Assembly: GCA_905397405.1 (NCBI GenBank) | Contig: CAJPVJ010000083.1 | Location: 1-44,049, forward strand | Direction of reading: 5' to 3' | DNA from: Oppiella nova | Lineage: Eukaryota > Arthropoda > Arachnida > Sarcoptiformes > Oppiidae | DNA length: 44,049 bases | Part shown: one piece after another, positions 11,106 to 24,480 of the stretch | Position numbering within the stretch: the stretch's first letter is position 1 | Layout of the letters: every line of letters begins with the position of its first letter | Made by a program: the position numbers and the translations under genes | Notes under the pieces: generated by a model | Databases searched by the model: none | What the model was told of the DNA's origin: nothing | What the model saw: only the letters and a program-made list of their open reading frames with translations

Positions 11106-14100
11106 ATGGCATCGACCGGTGTATTGCCGTTCGTGCGCGGCGTCGACTTCAGTCGCAACGAGTTTCAGGTATTTGTGGCTAAACCTCGTGAGTGATGGTT
11201 ACCACCACTGATGCTGACCATTGTCTCATTGTGTCCCACAGGACGAGCACTTCCCGCGCGAGGTGAAGGACATGCGGAACGTGCGATGGCTGAAACTGAA
11301 CCGCACGGCCATGGATTGGATACCCGAAGAGTTGGCGGCGGTGACCAAACTGGAGTCGCTGTCGTTGGTCCGCAACAATCTGGTGACACTTCACGGCGAG
11401 TTGGCGTCCCTCCCGTGCCTCCGGTACCTGAGCTGCCGCCACAACCGCATCAAGAACTGCGGTATCCCTCCCGAGCTCTTCCATTTGGACGAACTCCTTG
11501 TACTCGACCTGAGTTTCAATGATCTGCGAGAAGTGCCCCACGATTTGGACAAAAGCCGCGGACTCCTAGTGCTCAACATAAGCCATAACTCCATCCAAAC
11601 GATTCCCAACCAATTGTTCGTCAATTTAACGGATTTATTGTATTTGGATTTAAGTCACAATTGTTTAGGTATTTGTCGCGTAATCTCTCGAGTGGTATAT
11701 ATTTTGAGCGCTAATTGTGTCTAACATTTGTGTCCAAAACATATGCAGAAACACTTCCGCCGCAAATGAGACGTTTAGTGAGCCTCCAGTCGCTTGTGTT
11801 GAGTGACAACCCGTTAGCGCACAACCAGTTACGGCACTTACCATCGCTCACAGCGCTCAAGTCATTAAGCCTTCGCAATACGGAGCGTAACCTCCAGAAT
11901 ATGCCCAACTCTTTGGACAGTTTGGTGGACCTCACGGAACTGGACCTGTCGTCCAATGGTCTGCCGCGCGTTCCCGACGCCGTCTTCACGTTGAAAAGCC
12001 TGCGACGACTCAACTTAAGTGATAACTGTTTGACTCAAATCACGCATACCATCGACGAGGACTGGCCTCATCTGGAAGTGTTGAACGTATCGCGAAATAA
12101 ACTCAATTCATTGCCCCATTCGTTGTGCAAACTGACGAATTTGCGGCGCCTGTACGTCAACGACAATCACCTGGACTTTGAGGGAATTCCCGGCGGAATC
12201 GGCAAACTCTACAACTTAGAGGTGTTTATGGCCGCCAACAACAACCTGGAGCTCATACCCGAAGGGGTGGTCCGGTGCGGGAAACTTAAGAAATTGATTT
12301 TAGCCAACAATCGGTTGATTACGTTACCCGACGCCATACACCTGTTGACCGACCTATCAGTTCTGGACCTAAGCAACAATCCGGACCTAATTATGCCGCC
12401 AAAGCCATCAGAATATGCCAAACGCCTCGAGTTTTATAACATAGACTTCTCGCTGAACAATCAGTTAAGGCTCGCCGGCGCTCCCACTCCTAATGGTGTC
12501 GGCGCTCCCAGTCGTAAGTGTTTTCAGTTAATTGACGCCAATTTTACGCTCGTATTAACAAAATGGTGTCAAATATTTAGCGCAAGTGAAAGACCCGATC
12601 GCAAGGAAACTGCGATTAGTTCGCAGAGCGCGTGAAAACACGACGAATACCGACTCATCCAAAGTCCTCAAAGGAATGACAGATTTAGCCAAAGAGAAGG
12701 ATCGACTGAAATGCGAGGCCGAGCTCAGCGAACAGGACCTGAAGCCCAAACGCTGGGACGAGGCGCTCGAGAAGCCGCCGCTCGACTACAGCGACTTCTT
12801 CGACGAAGACGTCGGCCAACTGCCCGGTCTTACCATTTGGGAGATCGAGAACTTCGTGCCAAACCGTATAGAGGATGCCCTTCACGGCAAGTTCTATGAG
12901 GGGGACTGTTATATCGTGTTGAGGACTGTACTCGAGGACAACCAGAACCTCAATTGGTTTATCTACTACTGGATCGGCTCGCAGGCGGCGCTCGACAAGA
13001 AAGCCTGTTCGGCCATACATGCCGTGAATTTGCGTAACTATTTGGGCGCCAACTGTCGCACCATTCGCGAGGAGCAAACCGAGGAGAGCGTCGAGTTCTT
13101 AGAGCTGTTCCCCGAACCCATCGTTTACATAGAGGGCGGACGCACTGCCAGCGGGTTCTTCACTGTGGAGGAGGCGGAAGTGGCGAATAGGATGTACCGA
13201 TTGCACGAACTCCACAACAGACAGCTGTTCATGGAGACGGTATCGCTGGAGTGCGCGGCGTTAGACTCGCGGTTCATATTTCTGTTGGACTCCGGGTATA
13301 CGATATACATCTGGAACGGGAAGAAGTCGAAGAATACGATGAAACAAAAGGCGCGACTTTTGGCCGAAAAGATCAATAAAGACGAGCGAAAAAACAAAAG
13401 TGAACTCATATTCTGCAATCAGGACGCAGAGCCGCCAGAGTTTTGGCTCGCGTTGAACGCCGGGGAACCGCTCCAAGAGTTACCAGAGATTAGTGAACAC
13501 ATAAACGTCGACCAGTGGAGGCCGTACGACGCTATCGTGTATAGAGTGGGTCTGGGAATGGGTTATCTGGAGTTACCGCAAGTCGAGTACAAACCAAAAT
13601 CACTGACGAGAAAGCATTTCGAGACGAAAAATGTCTATATTATGGACTGTTGTTCCGATGTCTTCGTATGGATCGGCCGAAAGTCGGCGCGATTAGTGAG
13701 AGCCGCGGCCTTAAAGTTGGCGCAGGAGTTGTTCTCAATGGTTAACCGCTCGGAGTTTGCGGTCGTTGTCCGGTGTCTCGAAGGGTGAGCTATATTTATG
13801 TCACAAAACATTTTTTTAGTGTATTTTAATCCATTGTTTTGATGTGTCGTTTGAATAGCACTGAAACGCAAACATTTAAATCGAAATTCTTGAGTTGGGA
13901 TACTGTGGTGGACGTGGACTTCACGCGAACGGCTGAGTCGGTGCAGAGGACGGGCGCCGACCTCACAAAATGGGTGACTCACCAGCAAATGAAGATTGAT
14001 TTGTCGGCGCTGTTTATGCCGCGACAGCCATCGATGGCTAAGTCCGAAGCGCAACAATTGGCCGAAGAGTGGAACGGCGACCTCGAAGCCATGGAGGCGT

Positions 14101-15218
14101 TTGTGTTGGAGAACAAGAAGTTCGTGAAACTACCGGAGCCGGAGTTCGGACACTTCTACTCCGGCAACTGTTATGTGTTTCTCTGTCGCTATTGGGTTCC
14201 CATGGAGTCGGAGAACGCGTCCGAAGACAATGAGGAGGACGTTGAGGACGACTTCACTTGTGTGGTGTACTTCTGGCAGGGAAGGGACGCGTCGAACATG
14301 GGTTGGCTTACCTTCACGTTCAGCCTCCAGAAGAAGTTCGAGTCGATGTTTGCCAACAAACTAGAAGTCCTCAAAACGCATCAACAACAGGAAAACCTCA
14401 AATTCCTGTCCCATTTCAAGCACTTCATTATCCATAAGGGGAAGCGACCCATCGGTTCGGTCAACACGTGCCGTCCCAACGAAGTCGAGTTCTTCCACTT
14501 GCGATCAAACAGTAATCCATTGACTCTGCGGTGCATTCAAATCAACCCGTCCTCCGCGGCGCTGAACTCCGCGTTCTGTTATATACTGAAACTGCCGGCC
14601 GATGAGAGCAACCAAATGGGCATCACTTACGTGTGGATCGGCGCCGAAGCCGATGAGGACGAGGCGAAGATTGCCGAACAAATGGCGCTCCAGATGTTTG
14701 ACTCGGACTTCTACGACATATCGATCATTACGGAGGGCGAAGAGCCGCCACAGTTTTGGCACCGTTTGGGCGGAAAGACAGCCTACGAAAGGGACGCCTC
14801 GTATATGCGTTACTCGCGACTGTTCCGGTGCTCCAACGAAAAGGGATACTTCGCTGTGTCGGAGAAGTGCAGTGACTTCTGTCAGGACGACCTCATCGAC
14901 GAGGATATCATGGTTTTAGACAACGGCACGCAAGTGTTCATATGGCTGGGCTCCCGGTGCAGTGAAGTGGAGGTGAAGTTGGCGTACAAGTCGGCGCAGG
15001 TGTACACACAGAACATGCGAATTAAGCAAACGGATAGACCCCGGACTCTGATGCTGACGATGAAGGGAAAGGAGACCCGAAAGTTCACGAAATGCTTCCA
15101 CGCGTGGAGTCAACACAAGTCGGTGTCCGACCCGCGACTCATTCTCGACAAACAAATGCTTGCAATTAATTACAACAATAACCAAACGAATGGCACGAAT
15201 GGTGTGATTAACGATTAA
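11106..15218 (+). CDS. FliI: Flightless-1: LRR plus gelsolin-repeat actin regulator
   Basis: Flightless-1 is a conserved cytoplasmic/nuclear actin-remodelling protein and nuclear-receptor coactivator. Five exons join in frame to 1272 aa (human FLII 1269): 11106-11168, 11242-11668, 11749-12513, 12581-13784, 13859-15218. The start [16 protein letters not shown] matches the family N-terminus (human [16 protein letters not shown]), which fixes the ATG. About residues 20-400 are leucine-rich repeats ([48 protein letters not shown] written here as [15 protein letters not shown]). From about residue 480 come six gelsolin-like domains, with [54 protein letters not shown], the linker MEEWN-like [36 protein letters not shown] and [17 protein letters not shown]. 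An acidic insert sits in the fourth gelsolin repeat, as in other animals. It appears complete and intact. The gene downstream converges on it with about 0.2 kb between stops. Confidence 0.98.
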
Positions 15219-15238
15219 TTAGAGCGTGTTTTCTATGT

Positions 15239-15276
15239 TTTATTTATTATTTTATTTATATTTATTAATATTTTAT
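15239..15276 (-). terminator. Cluster of candidate polyadenylation signals for the chaoptin-like gene
   Basis: Several reverse-strand AATAAA hexamers (TTTATT on the plus strand, for example at 15239-15244 and 15243-15248) lie 150-190 nt beyond the stop of the minus-strand LRR gene and only 20-60 nt past the flightless-1 stop. If used, the LRR transcript would end at or inside the last flightless-1 exon. Confidence 0.4.
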
Positions 15277-15426
15277 TTAAAACTGTGTATAAATTGTTAG
15301 CAAATTTGAGCGATGATTTGAATTCATTGATTGATTTCCTGTTTTGTTTCCAATGTGTTTGTATTAACAATAGTTTTTTTCTGAGATTTTTAACAACAAA
15401 AAAATGGAAATGCATTTAAAATATAC

Positions 15427-18400
15427 TTAATATGAGTACAGAGTGCTAATTGTAATAAAATGTAAATTTTCTAATCGAGAGCACAACCTATTTATACTGA
15501 CAATCAATAAAATGATTAGAAAACCATTTGATGTCACTTTGAATGATATGTTTTCGCACAAAATATCTTCAGATCTCAGGTCTAAAAGAGAGATTTTTCT
15601 CATATTCTGTATTTCATGGTGTGATGTGTTATCAAAATCACTGATAGGAATGGGAAGGTATGCAATGCATTGACTCATGGATGCCATGGTGTGGGCCTGA
15701 AGTGCCGCCTCGATGTTGACGACCCGCATATCACTGATTAATCTCTTCATCCAATCACTGATCCAAATGAGATCGCAATCACAATGGAGTGGATTATCAT
15801 CCAATAGTATACCCCCTAAACCAATAGTAAATTACTATTAATTCAATTATTTATTTATTTTCTAAATTCTATGCAATAGAAAGAAATGATATGTTTTATG
15901 CCTCTTAATGTGAATTTAAAACCAATGCTTACCTAACATTTGCTGTGATTCCCAGTTTTTATTGAACTTATTCTCGGACTTAACGAGAAAGACGTCTGGC
16001 TTTAAAGTTTTGAGTTTATTTTTCCTCAAATCAATGGTAATGAAGCGAATATCTGCCAAATATTTCAATAAACCCGGTGGCAGTGAACTGATGTTAGTAT
16101 CGGTCACACGAAGGGTTAAGTCGTGGGTATTATAGAGACCTGTGTTCAGTGAATCGAGAGAATTGTTTTTGTAAATCAATGTGAATTAATATAAAATATT
16201 TAGTGCGAAATAAAAGTTGTATAAAAAGTTTTAGGCATCAATCTGTAGTCTCGTATTGTAACAAAACAGATATTCTTAATGAGATTTGAAATGTCGAGAA
16301 TAAAATAGTGCTCTAAATGTATAACATGGGTGTTCAGCATGGATTGTAAACAAAAGTATTAGCCTAGCTTACCGAGAAAAGCATCGGGAAGTATCTTAAT
16401 TAAGTTGGAACCGGTGATTATGAGTTCCTTGAGTTTGGCCCCGAAAGCCCATTGGATTTGATGGGATAAAGTGGTCTCCTGTACGTCAATGAGGGCACTC
16501 CTTAATGAACTCGATTTGGCTAATAAATCGTGTAAACGGAATGACCGTACATTTGGGTAAGTGCTCGACTTTAGCGATAATAAATACCTTGAACGAAAAA
16601 TTTAATTAACGTTTTATTTCATTAATCACTGCATTATTTTGTTACTTAAATTAGATGTATACTTAATAATGTATGTTGATTAGCATAAGTTTTATTAATT
16701 AATTTAATTATAGTTTTTATGTTAGACATAACTTTTTATGAAAGACTTGAAATGAATGGAAAAAAGTTATAAATATTTAATAAACATATATTAATCATAT
16801 AAATGAAGAATTCGTGAAATTATTAGTGAATTCTTTATTATTATGGATATCTTTTGGGTTTTTCTAATTAATAAAACAATTTAAGGAATTTGTTAGAAAT
16901 GCGAGGAATCCTGTCATTAGGCAAACAAATAATTGTGATATTTTCATACATACGACACGAATATTCAGTTAAATGAATGAAAAAAGCGAGTGTTTGAGTG
17001 TTTTGTGCAATATTTTCTCATTATTTGGCAAATATTTTCTCATGAATAATGCATTTGGAAACACAAATAGTGAATAACTTAGTGTCGCTGAAAATCATTC
17101 AACAGTCAATTTCCAAGTCTTTCGATAATGTATTTTAAATCTATTTCTATTAAAATATTTATATAAAATGCATACAAAATAACATTTCAATATAACTTAA
17201 TCTAAATACAGAGTACATAACTAATAATTTATAGCAAATAAGAAAACAATATTCCACTAACCGATGATTGTGAAGGAGTCGGGTGTCGATGTACTGTAGA
17301 TTAAGACCTCTGATGTCCAAATGCCGCAAATTCTTGAACTCAGAGAAGCTGGAGGTGTCGAGGATATCGATCGGATTGTATTGGAGTAATAATGTCTGCA
17401 ATTTAGTCATATATTTCCACAGATACCGGGGCACGTCTTGCAAGAAATTATGCGATAAATCCAAGTGACGAATCTCTCGGCACATAGCCATCGATTGCGG
17501 ATCAATGAGCGATATCTGGTTGTGCGAGACCTCCAAATGTGTCAACTGTGGAAAGTGAAGCACCGGGATGGTCGCCAGGCTGACATTATTTAATTTTAAC
17601 GAATTCAAATGCTGAGCGCTAAAAATAACTGATTTGTTGTCGATATGTTTGATGGGATTATGGCTGAAATCGATTTGACGCAAACTTATGAATTTAGCGG
17701 CGACTGAACGCATCGATGGCACCGATAGCTCGCGAATGAGATTATGTGCAAAACTGACTTCAATTAGGTTCTCGCATGACATCACTTGAATGGGTACTGA
17801 AGTCAAGTAATTATGCGATAAATCCAAATATATGAGACTAGACTCCACTCCCCAGCAGTTATTTTCCTCATCGATTGCCGTTTGGTTGCTTATCTCGGCA
17901 TTAATTAAATGATTGTGCGATAGGTGTAGTCTGGAGATAATGGTGCCCGCAAACCCATTATCCGGTAATTTATTAATAAAATTGTGACTTAAATCTAAAA
18001 CTCTTAAGTTTTTCATTTGTCTGAATATAGGCGTGAAGTCTATTATAGAGTGGATTCTGTTGTGCCGGAGACTTAGCACTTGGAGTTCAGTGACAAACGA
18101 CTCGTTAGCGTAGTTCACGACATCATCGGTAATGAAATTATTGCTCAGAATTAATATCTGGAGCTGAGGGCAGAGTTGCAGTAAACGTATGGGAAATGCA
18201 ATCACTTTATTGTGGTTCAAATGTAACGAATGTAAACTTTGGCACATAATCTCGATGAATGAGTCGGGAATGTCTGCTATTTGGTTATACGATAGATCCA
18301 ACACACGTACGTTCAGTGTTTGTATTGACTGATCACCTCCAGAGACACTATGATTACTAGTTCTCACATTTATCTCATCGGATCGTTCGCCAGCACATCC

Positions 18401-20560
18401 ACTCAGATGTTTGATCTCATTGTGCGATACATTAATGTATAGAAAGCCTTCACTACTCATTGAGCTGAATATGTCCGCTGAGAAACATTTCAGTCGATTC
18501 TCGTCGAGAAGGATGGAAAGGGATGCCGAGCTCTGCCCTAAACTGTCAAACGCCTGCCACTCTATGCGCTGTATAAAGTTTTTCGATAAAATAATCGTTT
18601 TCAGCTTGGACACATTCCTGAACGCGTGGGTCTCGATGGTGTGAATGTGATTGAGATAAAGGGCTATATTCTCGAGGTGTGGTAACTGTGCGAATGTGTG
18701 TGACTTGATTACGGAGAGCTGATTGCGGCTTAAGATTATAGTACTTAGATTAGCGCTTCCGGCCAACTCTGATGAGATTTCTGAGATCTCATTGCTTTCC
18801 AGATCGCAGTGTATTAACGACTTCAACGCATTCAATGCTAAGGGAGAGGGCAGTCGTTTGAGTCCATTGTAGTCGAGTTGAAGCCATTTGAGCGAATCAA
18901 GTGATCCGATGTCGACGCTCTCGACGACCCGCTCGGCGTCCACGTGATTGAGCGCATCGCTCAGCTCCAGCACCTCGAGCGCCGGCACCGGACTCAACAC
19001 GTAGGGACTGGCGTGCAGTATGTTATTCCCTCCGAGACGTAATTCTCGCAAATTCTTCGCGTGTCTGAACGCCTCCCCAGAGATATATTTGATGGAGTTT
19101 TTGGACAAACTTAACGACAGCAGCGTTTGCGCCCAAACACCCAAATCGTTGTCATCGACGCGAGTAATTAAGTTGTCGTAAAGACTGAGTCTTATCAGCG
19201 ATTTAGTGGCCGAGAGGGCGGCGCTCGGTATCTCTGACACCAGGTTTCGCGAGACGTCCAACACTTCCAGACTGTGGCTACAGTTGATGAACGCGTTGGC
19301 GTCCAATTGTTTGATGCGATTATTTTTGAGCAGAATTTGGCGAATATTTTTCAGGTTTTTCAATGCGTTTGGATAGGAATCGATTAAATTATAATTTAAA
19401 TCAATGGCTTTGAGTGTCTGTACGAGCGGTCCGTCAAACGCCTCGTTTGATACGAACTGAGAGGCGATGCGATTGTTTGAAAGGGATAACCGATCGCAGG
19501 AAATGTGTGCAAACAGACCACTCGGAATGGATTGAATGAAATTGAAGTCTAGATGCAAATCCCTTATACGGAATCGCGAAGTGTTTACTTTATTGCCGAA
19601 CTTTAAAGCACTGGCACTCCATTCGCGTTCGCTGTTGTCATCCCTGGCCTCCCTATCCCTCAGCGTCTCTTTTTTGCGAGACTTAAGCGGATTATTTAGG
19701 TTTTGGAGTTCAGTAGTGAAAGCAAAAACATTGGGAGTAATCGTGGAAATTAGATTATGACTTAAGTCTAACATTTGTAAGTTTTGAGTCGAGAATTTCA
19801 TGTGCGGTAAGTGACGGATCAAATTGCCTCTCAATTGGAGGATCTGTAGGCTCTGAAGATTGGCGAACGAGTCGGACGGCACCTCTTGCAGCAGACAGTT
19901 AGACATGGATAGCGTAATCAGTGCGGACGGGAAGGGCATTCCCTCTACCCTCGCAATCATATTGTCATCTAAATCGAGAAATTCAAGACTCGAGAGCTCT
20001 GTAAACGTGTTGTCGTGTATGAGAGGCAAGGAATTGTCGCTTAACAGCAAACTTCTCAATGACTGTAAGCCCTGAAAATCCTTTGCCTTGAGTTCCTCGA
20101 TCTTATTTGCTCGCAGACTAAGCCATTGAAGTCGATGCAAATGGACTAAAGCCGCGGATGGAAACTCTCGTAACTCACTGTATGACAGCTCCAGAGTAGT
20201 CAGCGTTTGCTCCACACCTGACTGAGCGAACGCCAGCCCATCGATTGATGACAGTCTGCTCCGAGACAGGGATAGGGAGGACAGGGATCGCACACTCGAC
20301 AAGTCATCCCTCGCGATGAGTGCCAAATCACGCGAGCCTATGATTCTGATCCGATAGAAGTGACTGTTTGGCAGCTCATTGAGTCTCATATTGACTCCAA
20401 GACAGGTCACTTCAGACAACTGGGAGGTATAGTTGGCACAGAAACACAGTTTATTGAATTCACACACCGTTTGCACCGAACAGATCCGACCCGTGTTTGC
20501 GTTCAGCAATATATATGTCAATACACACAGAGTTTGCACTCTTCTTGTCAAACAAACCAT
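15427..20560 (-). CDS. Chaoptin/artichoke-type leucine-rich-repeat cell-surface or matrix protein
   Basis: Four reverse-strand exons (20560-17262, 16587-16373, 16139-15933, 15815-15427) join in frame to 1369 aa. Residues 1-24 form a signal peptide (LCVLTYILLNANTG), followed by a Cys-containing cap (VCEFNKLCFCANYT...VTCLG). About 40 tandem LRRs of roughly 24 residues then run with the LxxLxLxxNxI pattern (for example LQMLDLSHNLISTI, LRVLDLSHNFINKLP). A degenerate C-terminal module TDTNISSLPPGLLKYL and an LRR C-cap (PLHCDCDLIWISDW...MSQC...ILC) resemble the ends of Drosophila chaoptin (a photoreceptor adhesion protein) and artichoke (a cuticle/cilium matrix protein). A hydrophobic stretch NGFLIILLIVSI near the end may be a membrane or GPI signal. 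Which of the two paralogous families it belongs to cannot be settled by eye. The first 1100 codons lie in one intron-free 3.3-kb exon, and introns occur only in the C-terminal part. Confidence 0.88.
15454..15459 (+). terminator. Candidate polyadenylation signal of flightless-1
   Basis: This is the first plus-strand AATAAA noticed after the flightless-1 stop (15216-15218), 236 nt downstream. It lies within the last coding exon of the convergent LRR gene, so the two mRNAs could overlap in antisense. Closer non-canonical signals cannot be excluded. Confidence 0.35.
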
Positions 20561-22794
20561 TTCTGTTCAGAGAGGAAGAAAAGTTGAGATATTCTTATTA
20601 AATGAAAATAATAGCGTTTAATACAGTCATCAAGTGCTAGAATATTGAGAAGCTTAGGATTACTTATTGTCTAAAAATGTTAAAAATGAAACTCTTATGC
20701 GTTTAGCGATAAGAAAAAGTCAAAGCACTCCAACAATCTGTGCCCTCAAATAATTTTGACTCAAAATTCCATTAGAATTGGTTTTTAAAATAAGTTATTG
20801 TGAATAATGGATAGTAAATACGATAAGCACTTGAATATAAGTGGTGCCAAACCCTTCACCCCAACCCTACTCTCACTGTTATATAAGTTTTTATAACTGT
20901 TCACTCACTACAATAATAACATAAAAAATAGGGATCAAAGTTACGAAATCATTTGGCGTTCAGTTCATTGATTTTTTGGGTATATATTCCTATTCTAACT
21001 AACAATTGTGTGCAAAGTATTTGTCAGCAGCTGTTGAATGATTTGACACAAAATGATTGCTTCATATACTAAACGTTAGGATCTAATGACTTATATAACA
21101 AATTCTGTTTTGTATCACATTTCTGTCCAATAACTCAATGGTTTAAACATTGATTCACATAAACACCAAAAGTAATCGATTGATTAAAATTTAAAAGCAA
21201 AAATTACTTTTATTTTTTACTTTTAAAAGTAACACTCAATATGTAATCTATCACGTATTTTATAAGTTATGAATCGTAATTATTAATTCAAATAATAATG
21301 AAATATTCAAATTAAAAAACACACTGCGATGTGGGTACGAAAGTAACATAAAAATATTTGTATGAATAATTCAATTCAAATGTGAAATTTAAATAATTTG
21401 CTTAAATTATTGATATAACGAAGTACTGATGAAAGCTTTTTTGCCGATTCTAATGAATGTAATTATTTGCAGACTATATTGATATAAAAAAAGATTCTTG
21501 CCTAGCATGTGTACAATATACACATTTTTAAAAGTATAATTTAATTTATCATGGATTCTGTGTTTTTATTCTCTATATTAATTTAAAAGTTTTGATTTTT
21601 CTTATATCGAAACTTTCTTTTAAAAAAATGTCTTTTAAAGCATTAGATTAAATGAATTTTATATGAAATTCTTATTTAAAAGATAACTAAATCATAGATA
21701 AAACTCTCTTTTTTGAACTGCATTTGGGAATTGATGTCACATTAGAGATAAGTCGAGGAATGGGTACACAAGAGGCACATCACTCTTAAAGCGTGACTCC
21801 GGTGAAGACAAACTCGTGAGAAGTTTTCACAATAAGCCGTCTCTTATCGTATGTACGACAACACAATTCTCGTCTCCAAAGCCTTGTTTTAAAGAAATTT
21901 ACAAACATTTTAAAATTGTCGCAAACTTTTCACTGAAAGAAGTTTTCTCGCGAAACCTTCACTGGATTTGACGCCAAACACCGTATATATTGGTTTTCCA
22001 TACAGTGCTGTACGTCTGGCTCTCATTTGAATTGAGGTTTTGTTTTCCATTTGTAAGTCTGAATAGTTTTTGAATTAAGCATTTTATTCATTATACGCTC
22101 ACTTCACATATAATTTGAATTCATTAGAACCGGAATTTGCATTCAAAAGGAATTTGCATTCATTTATCAGAATTGGCTGCAAATGACTCCAACGCTACAC
22201 ATAAGGAAGTAATGGAAAACTTTTGCGAAAAAGGATTTATGAGATGTTTTCAGGAATATATTTTTGCGATAAGTTTATCAAAACATAAAACTTAATATCA
22301 TATTAATTGAACGCCAAATAAATGAATTGTGCACGCTAATTCCCATTCATTGCTGAAGATTTATAGAGATTACAATTAATTTGATGCCTTAAAGTATTAA
22401 TTTATGCGACAAAAACTAATTAAAATTTAAGACAAGAGTCTTAGAGTGTTGTGAAACAATCCGTTGTTTTATGAGACAAAACAAATGACACACAAATTGA
22501 AAATTATGAATAATAGCGATCGTATCACACGACACGAGTTCACGACTAATATAATATATTATGACCAAAAAGTGTGAATAAAATTAAGCGCTTATTAGTG
22601 AAAATGATTTATTGTATGCAATCGGAGGACTAATTAAGAGGAGGCAGTGACTGAAGGATTAAATTAATTGGCAAATGGTTTGTGCGGTCGAGTGAAGGAA
22701 TTATTGGTTTTATTTTGAATCAATAACTATAAAGGCGTTTAGATATATCGGTGTAACACAAGAATCACTCGTAGTTTTCGTTAACGTATTTCAC

Positions 22795-22832
22795 ATCTCT
22801 CTCTCTCTCTCTCTCTCTCCCTCCCTCTCTCC
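22795..22832. repeat. CT microsatellite
   Basis: A (CT)n run with a short CCCTCCCT interruption at its right end. A 10-bp inverted repeat (GTTTACTCCG at 22940-22949 and its complement at 23011-23020) lies just downstream and could fold into a long-loop hairpin. Confidence 0.9.
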
Positions 22833-23884
22833 ATATAAGACAACAATCTTTTGCTTACAAAACGTAATACTCTTTCGATTTTTGTATCGGTTTAGCAGTA
22901 CTTCCATACGTGACCCGACGACTAATAAATTGCAATACAGTTTACTCCGATCCCAACCTACCCGTCCACTGGGAAATTTTAGCTTTACTTTTGGCTGAGC
23001 ACTTCGTTTTCGGAGTAAACACCGCACACACACAGCCTATACCCTTATTGCCCATAACTACCAGTCCTGCCAACGCTGCCTATCCCTCTGCCATCATTGC
23101 CTTTTATTCTACTTATTGTCAATTTTACTGAATCTGTTAGTAATCGATATATTTTTCGTTGACTTTTGTTCACTATTTCTCATGTGATAGCAATCAGTAA
23201 TACTTTTGTTGCAAAACCTTTGTATCAGATTTTCATTTATAAAACAAATCTTTTTTTATTTGAGATATAGCTCCCAAAATCATTAATTCAATCGTAAGAC
23301 CATCAATAAAATATATATAATTTCTGAGTGCACCTGAATTTGTAACGCAATTCTTATCATGGTACTAAAATTGGTATTGGCTTTTGAATTAATTTAAAAA
23401 TTATTTCTCGTATTCTGTTTGTTAGGATTGATTTGGGAAATACAGACGAAAACTCATAAATCTATAAATGATTGCCTTAATGCTGAAGAAATTGATGAAA
23501 TACTCGATGTTATACTCGTTGCAGTCAAATGATGTATTAGAGTCTATCAATCATGCGTTTAGTTTCCGTTTTACCATCTCTGGGCTAACGGTGCCTTCGC
23601 TCTCATCATAATATTATCCATCGAGATATGAATTACAGGCAAAAACACCTAAAAATGATGTTTTTCTCATTAGAAGAAAATTGTTTTAATTACATTATAT
23701 AGTAATCTAATGTTAGAAAACAAACATTTTTATCGATGGAAAATTTTTTATAACAAAATATTATAGTCTATTAGAATGTAAAGCATAGATAAAAAGAAAG
23801 TTTGATATATATTGCGATAAAATGAGAAAAATATCAAAAAAAAGAGTATTGAAAATAAGGCGTCGAATAAATTATAGTATTATT

Positions 23885-23956
23885 GGGGACACAAAGAAAT
23901 GCTTTGAATACTCAACGAACCGTTTCTCAATCCGACGGCATCTGAATATTTGATAC
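23885..23956 (+). repeat. 72-bp segment, first copy of a direct repeat
   Basis: The stretch starting GGGGACACAAAGAAATGC and ending GAATATTTGATAC recurs without visible mismatch at 26260-26331, where it runs directly into the N at 26332. Flanks differ on both sides. Confidence 0.9.
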
Positions 23957-24009
23957 GAATATATAGAATATTCTCATATATTCTGATAGTCTGTGTTATA
24001 GAGTGTCAG

Positions 24010-24269
24010 CTCTTTTCCCTAACTATTTGCTTTGTCTCTTATTTTTAAACTTGAAAACTGTGTATATTTCCGAAAGTTTACTTTAACAATATCATAACTT
24101 TTTTTTTAAAAAAGTCAAATATTTCAGTCCAGATCGACCCTTTAGCTACTTAATCAAATCATGTGAAATACAATCCAATGTTTTGTGTAATCATATATAC
24201 AGTGAACTCACTTATAGTAAACAAACTCTAATGGAGGGAAGGATTGAGAGAAAAGGTCTCTTTTGCCTA
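24010..24269 (+). repeat. Left copy of a roughly 250-bp unit (order A-B)
   Basis: This block reads A (24010 to about 24138, CTCTTTT...CAGATCGA) then B (about 24139-24269, CCCTTTAGC...CTCTTTTGCCTA). Both halves recur in reverse complement at 24481-24726, but joined in the opposite cyclic order. The dodecamer CTCTTTT[C/G]CCTA occurs at both ends of the block 248 bp apart, so the block is slightly more than one full turn of a circular or tandem unit. Differences from the other copy are few, mainly lengths of the T and A runs near 24100-24112. No open frame or transposase was seen. Confidence 0.85.
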
Positions 24270-24480
24270 AACTTTGCTTTTGTGTTGACTTTTCGTACGA
24301 TTTATGAATCGGAAACTTTTGAACGAATGCTATAAACACTGAGTCTCTCTCGCACTGCAAACACAATAATAAATAAATTTGATTTCTGTAATCAATTTCA
24401 CGAGTCAGTTATTTTAGAGAATTTCAATATAAATACATAAAACTTTTCGATTCATATTTTCTCTGAATTTTGTTAACATC

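Noticed and set aside
22791-23131. Overlapping short frames beside the CT microsatellite
   Set aside because: The minus-strand one ends in an Arg-Glu run made by the CT repeat; neither strand shows a known domain or flanking splice sites.
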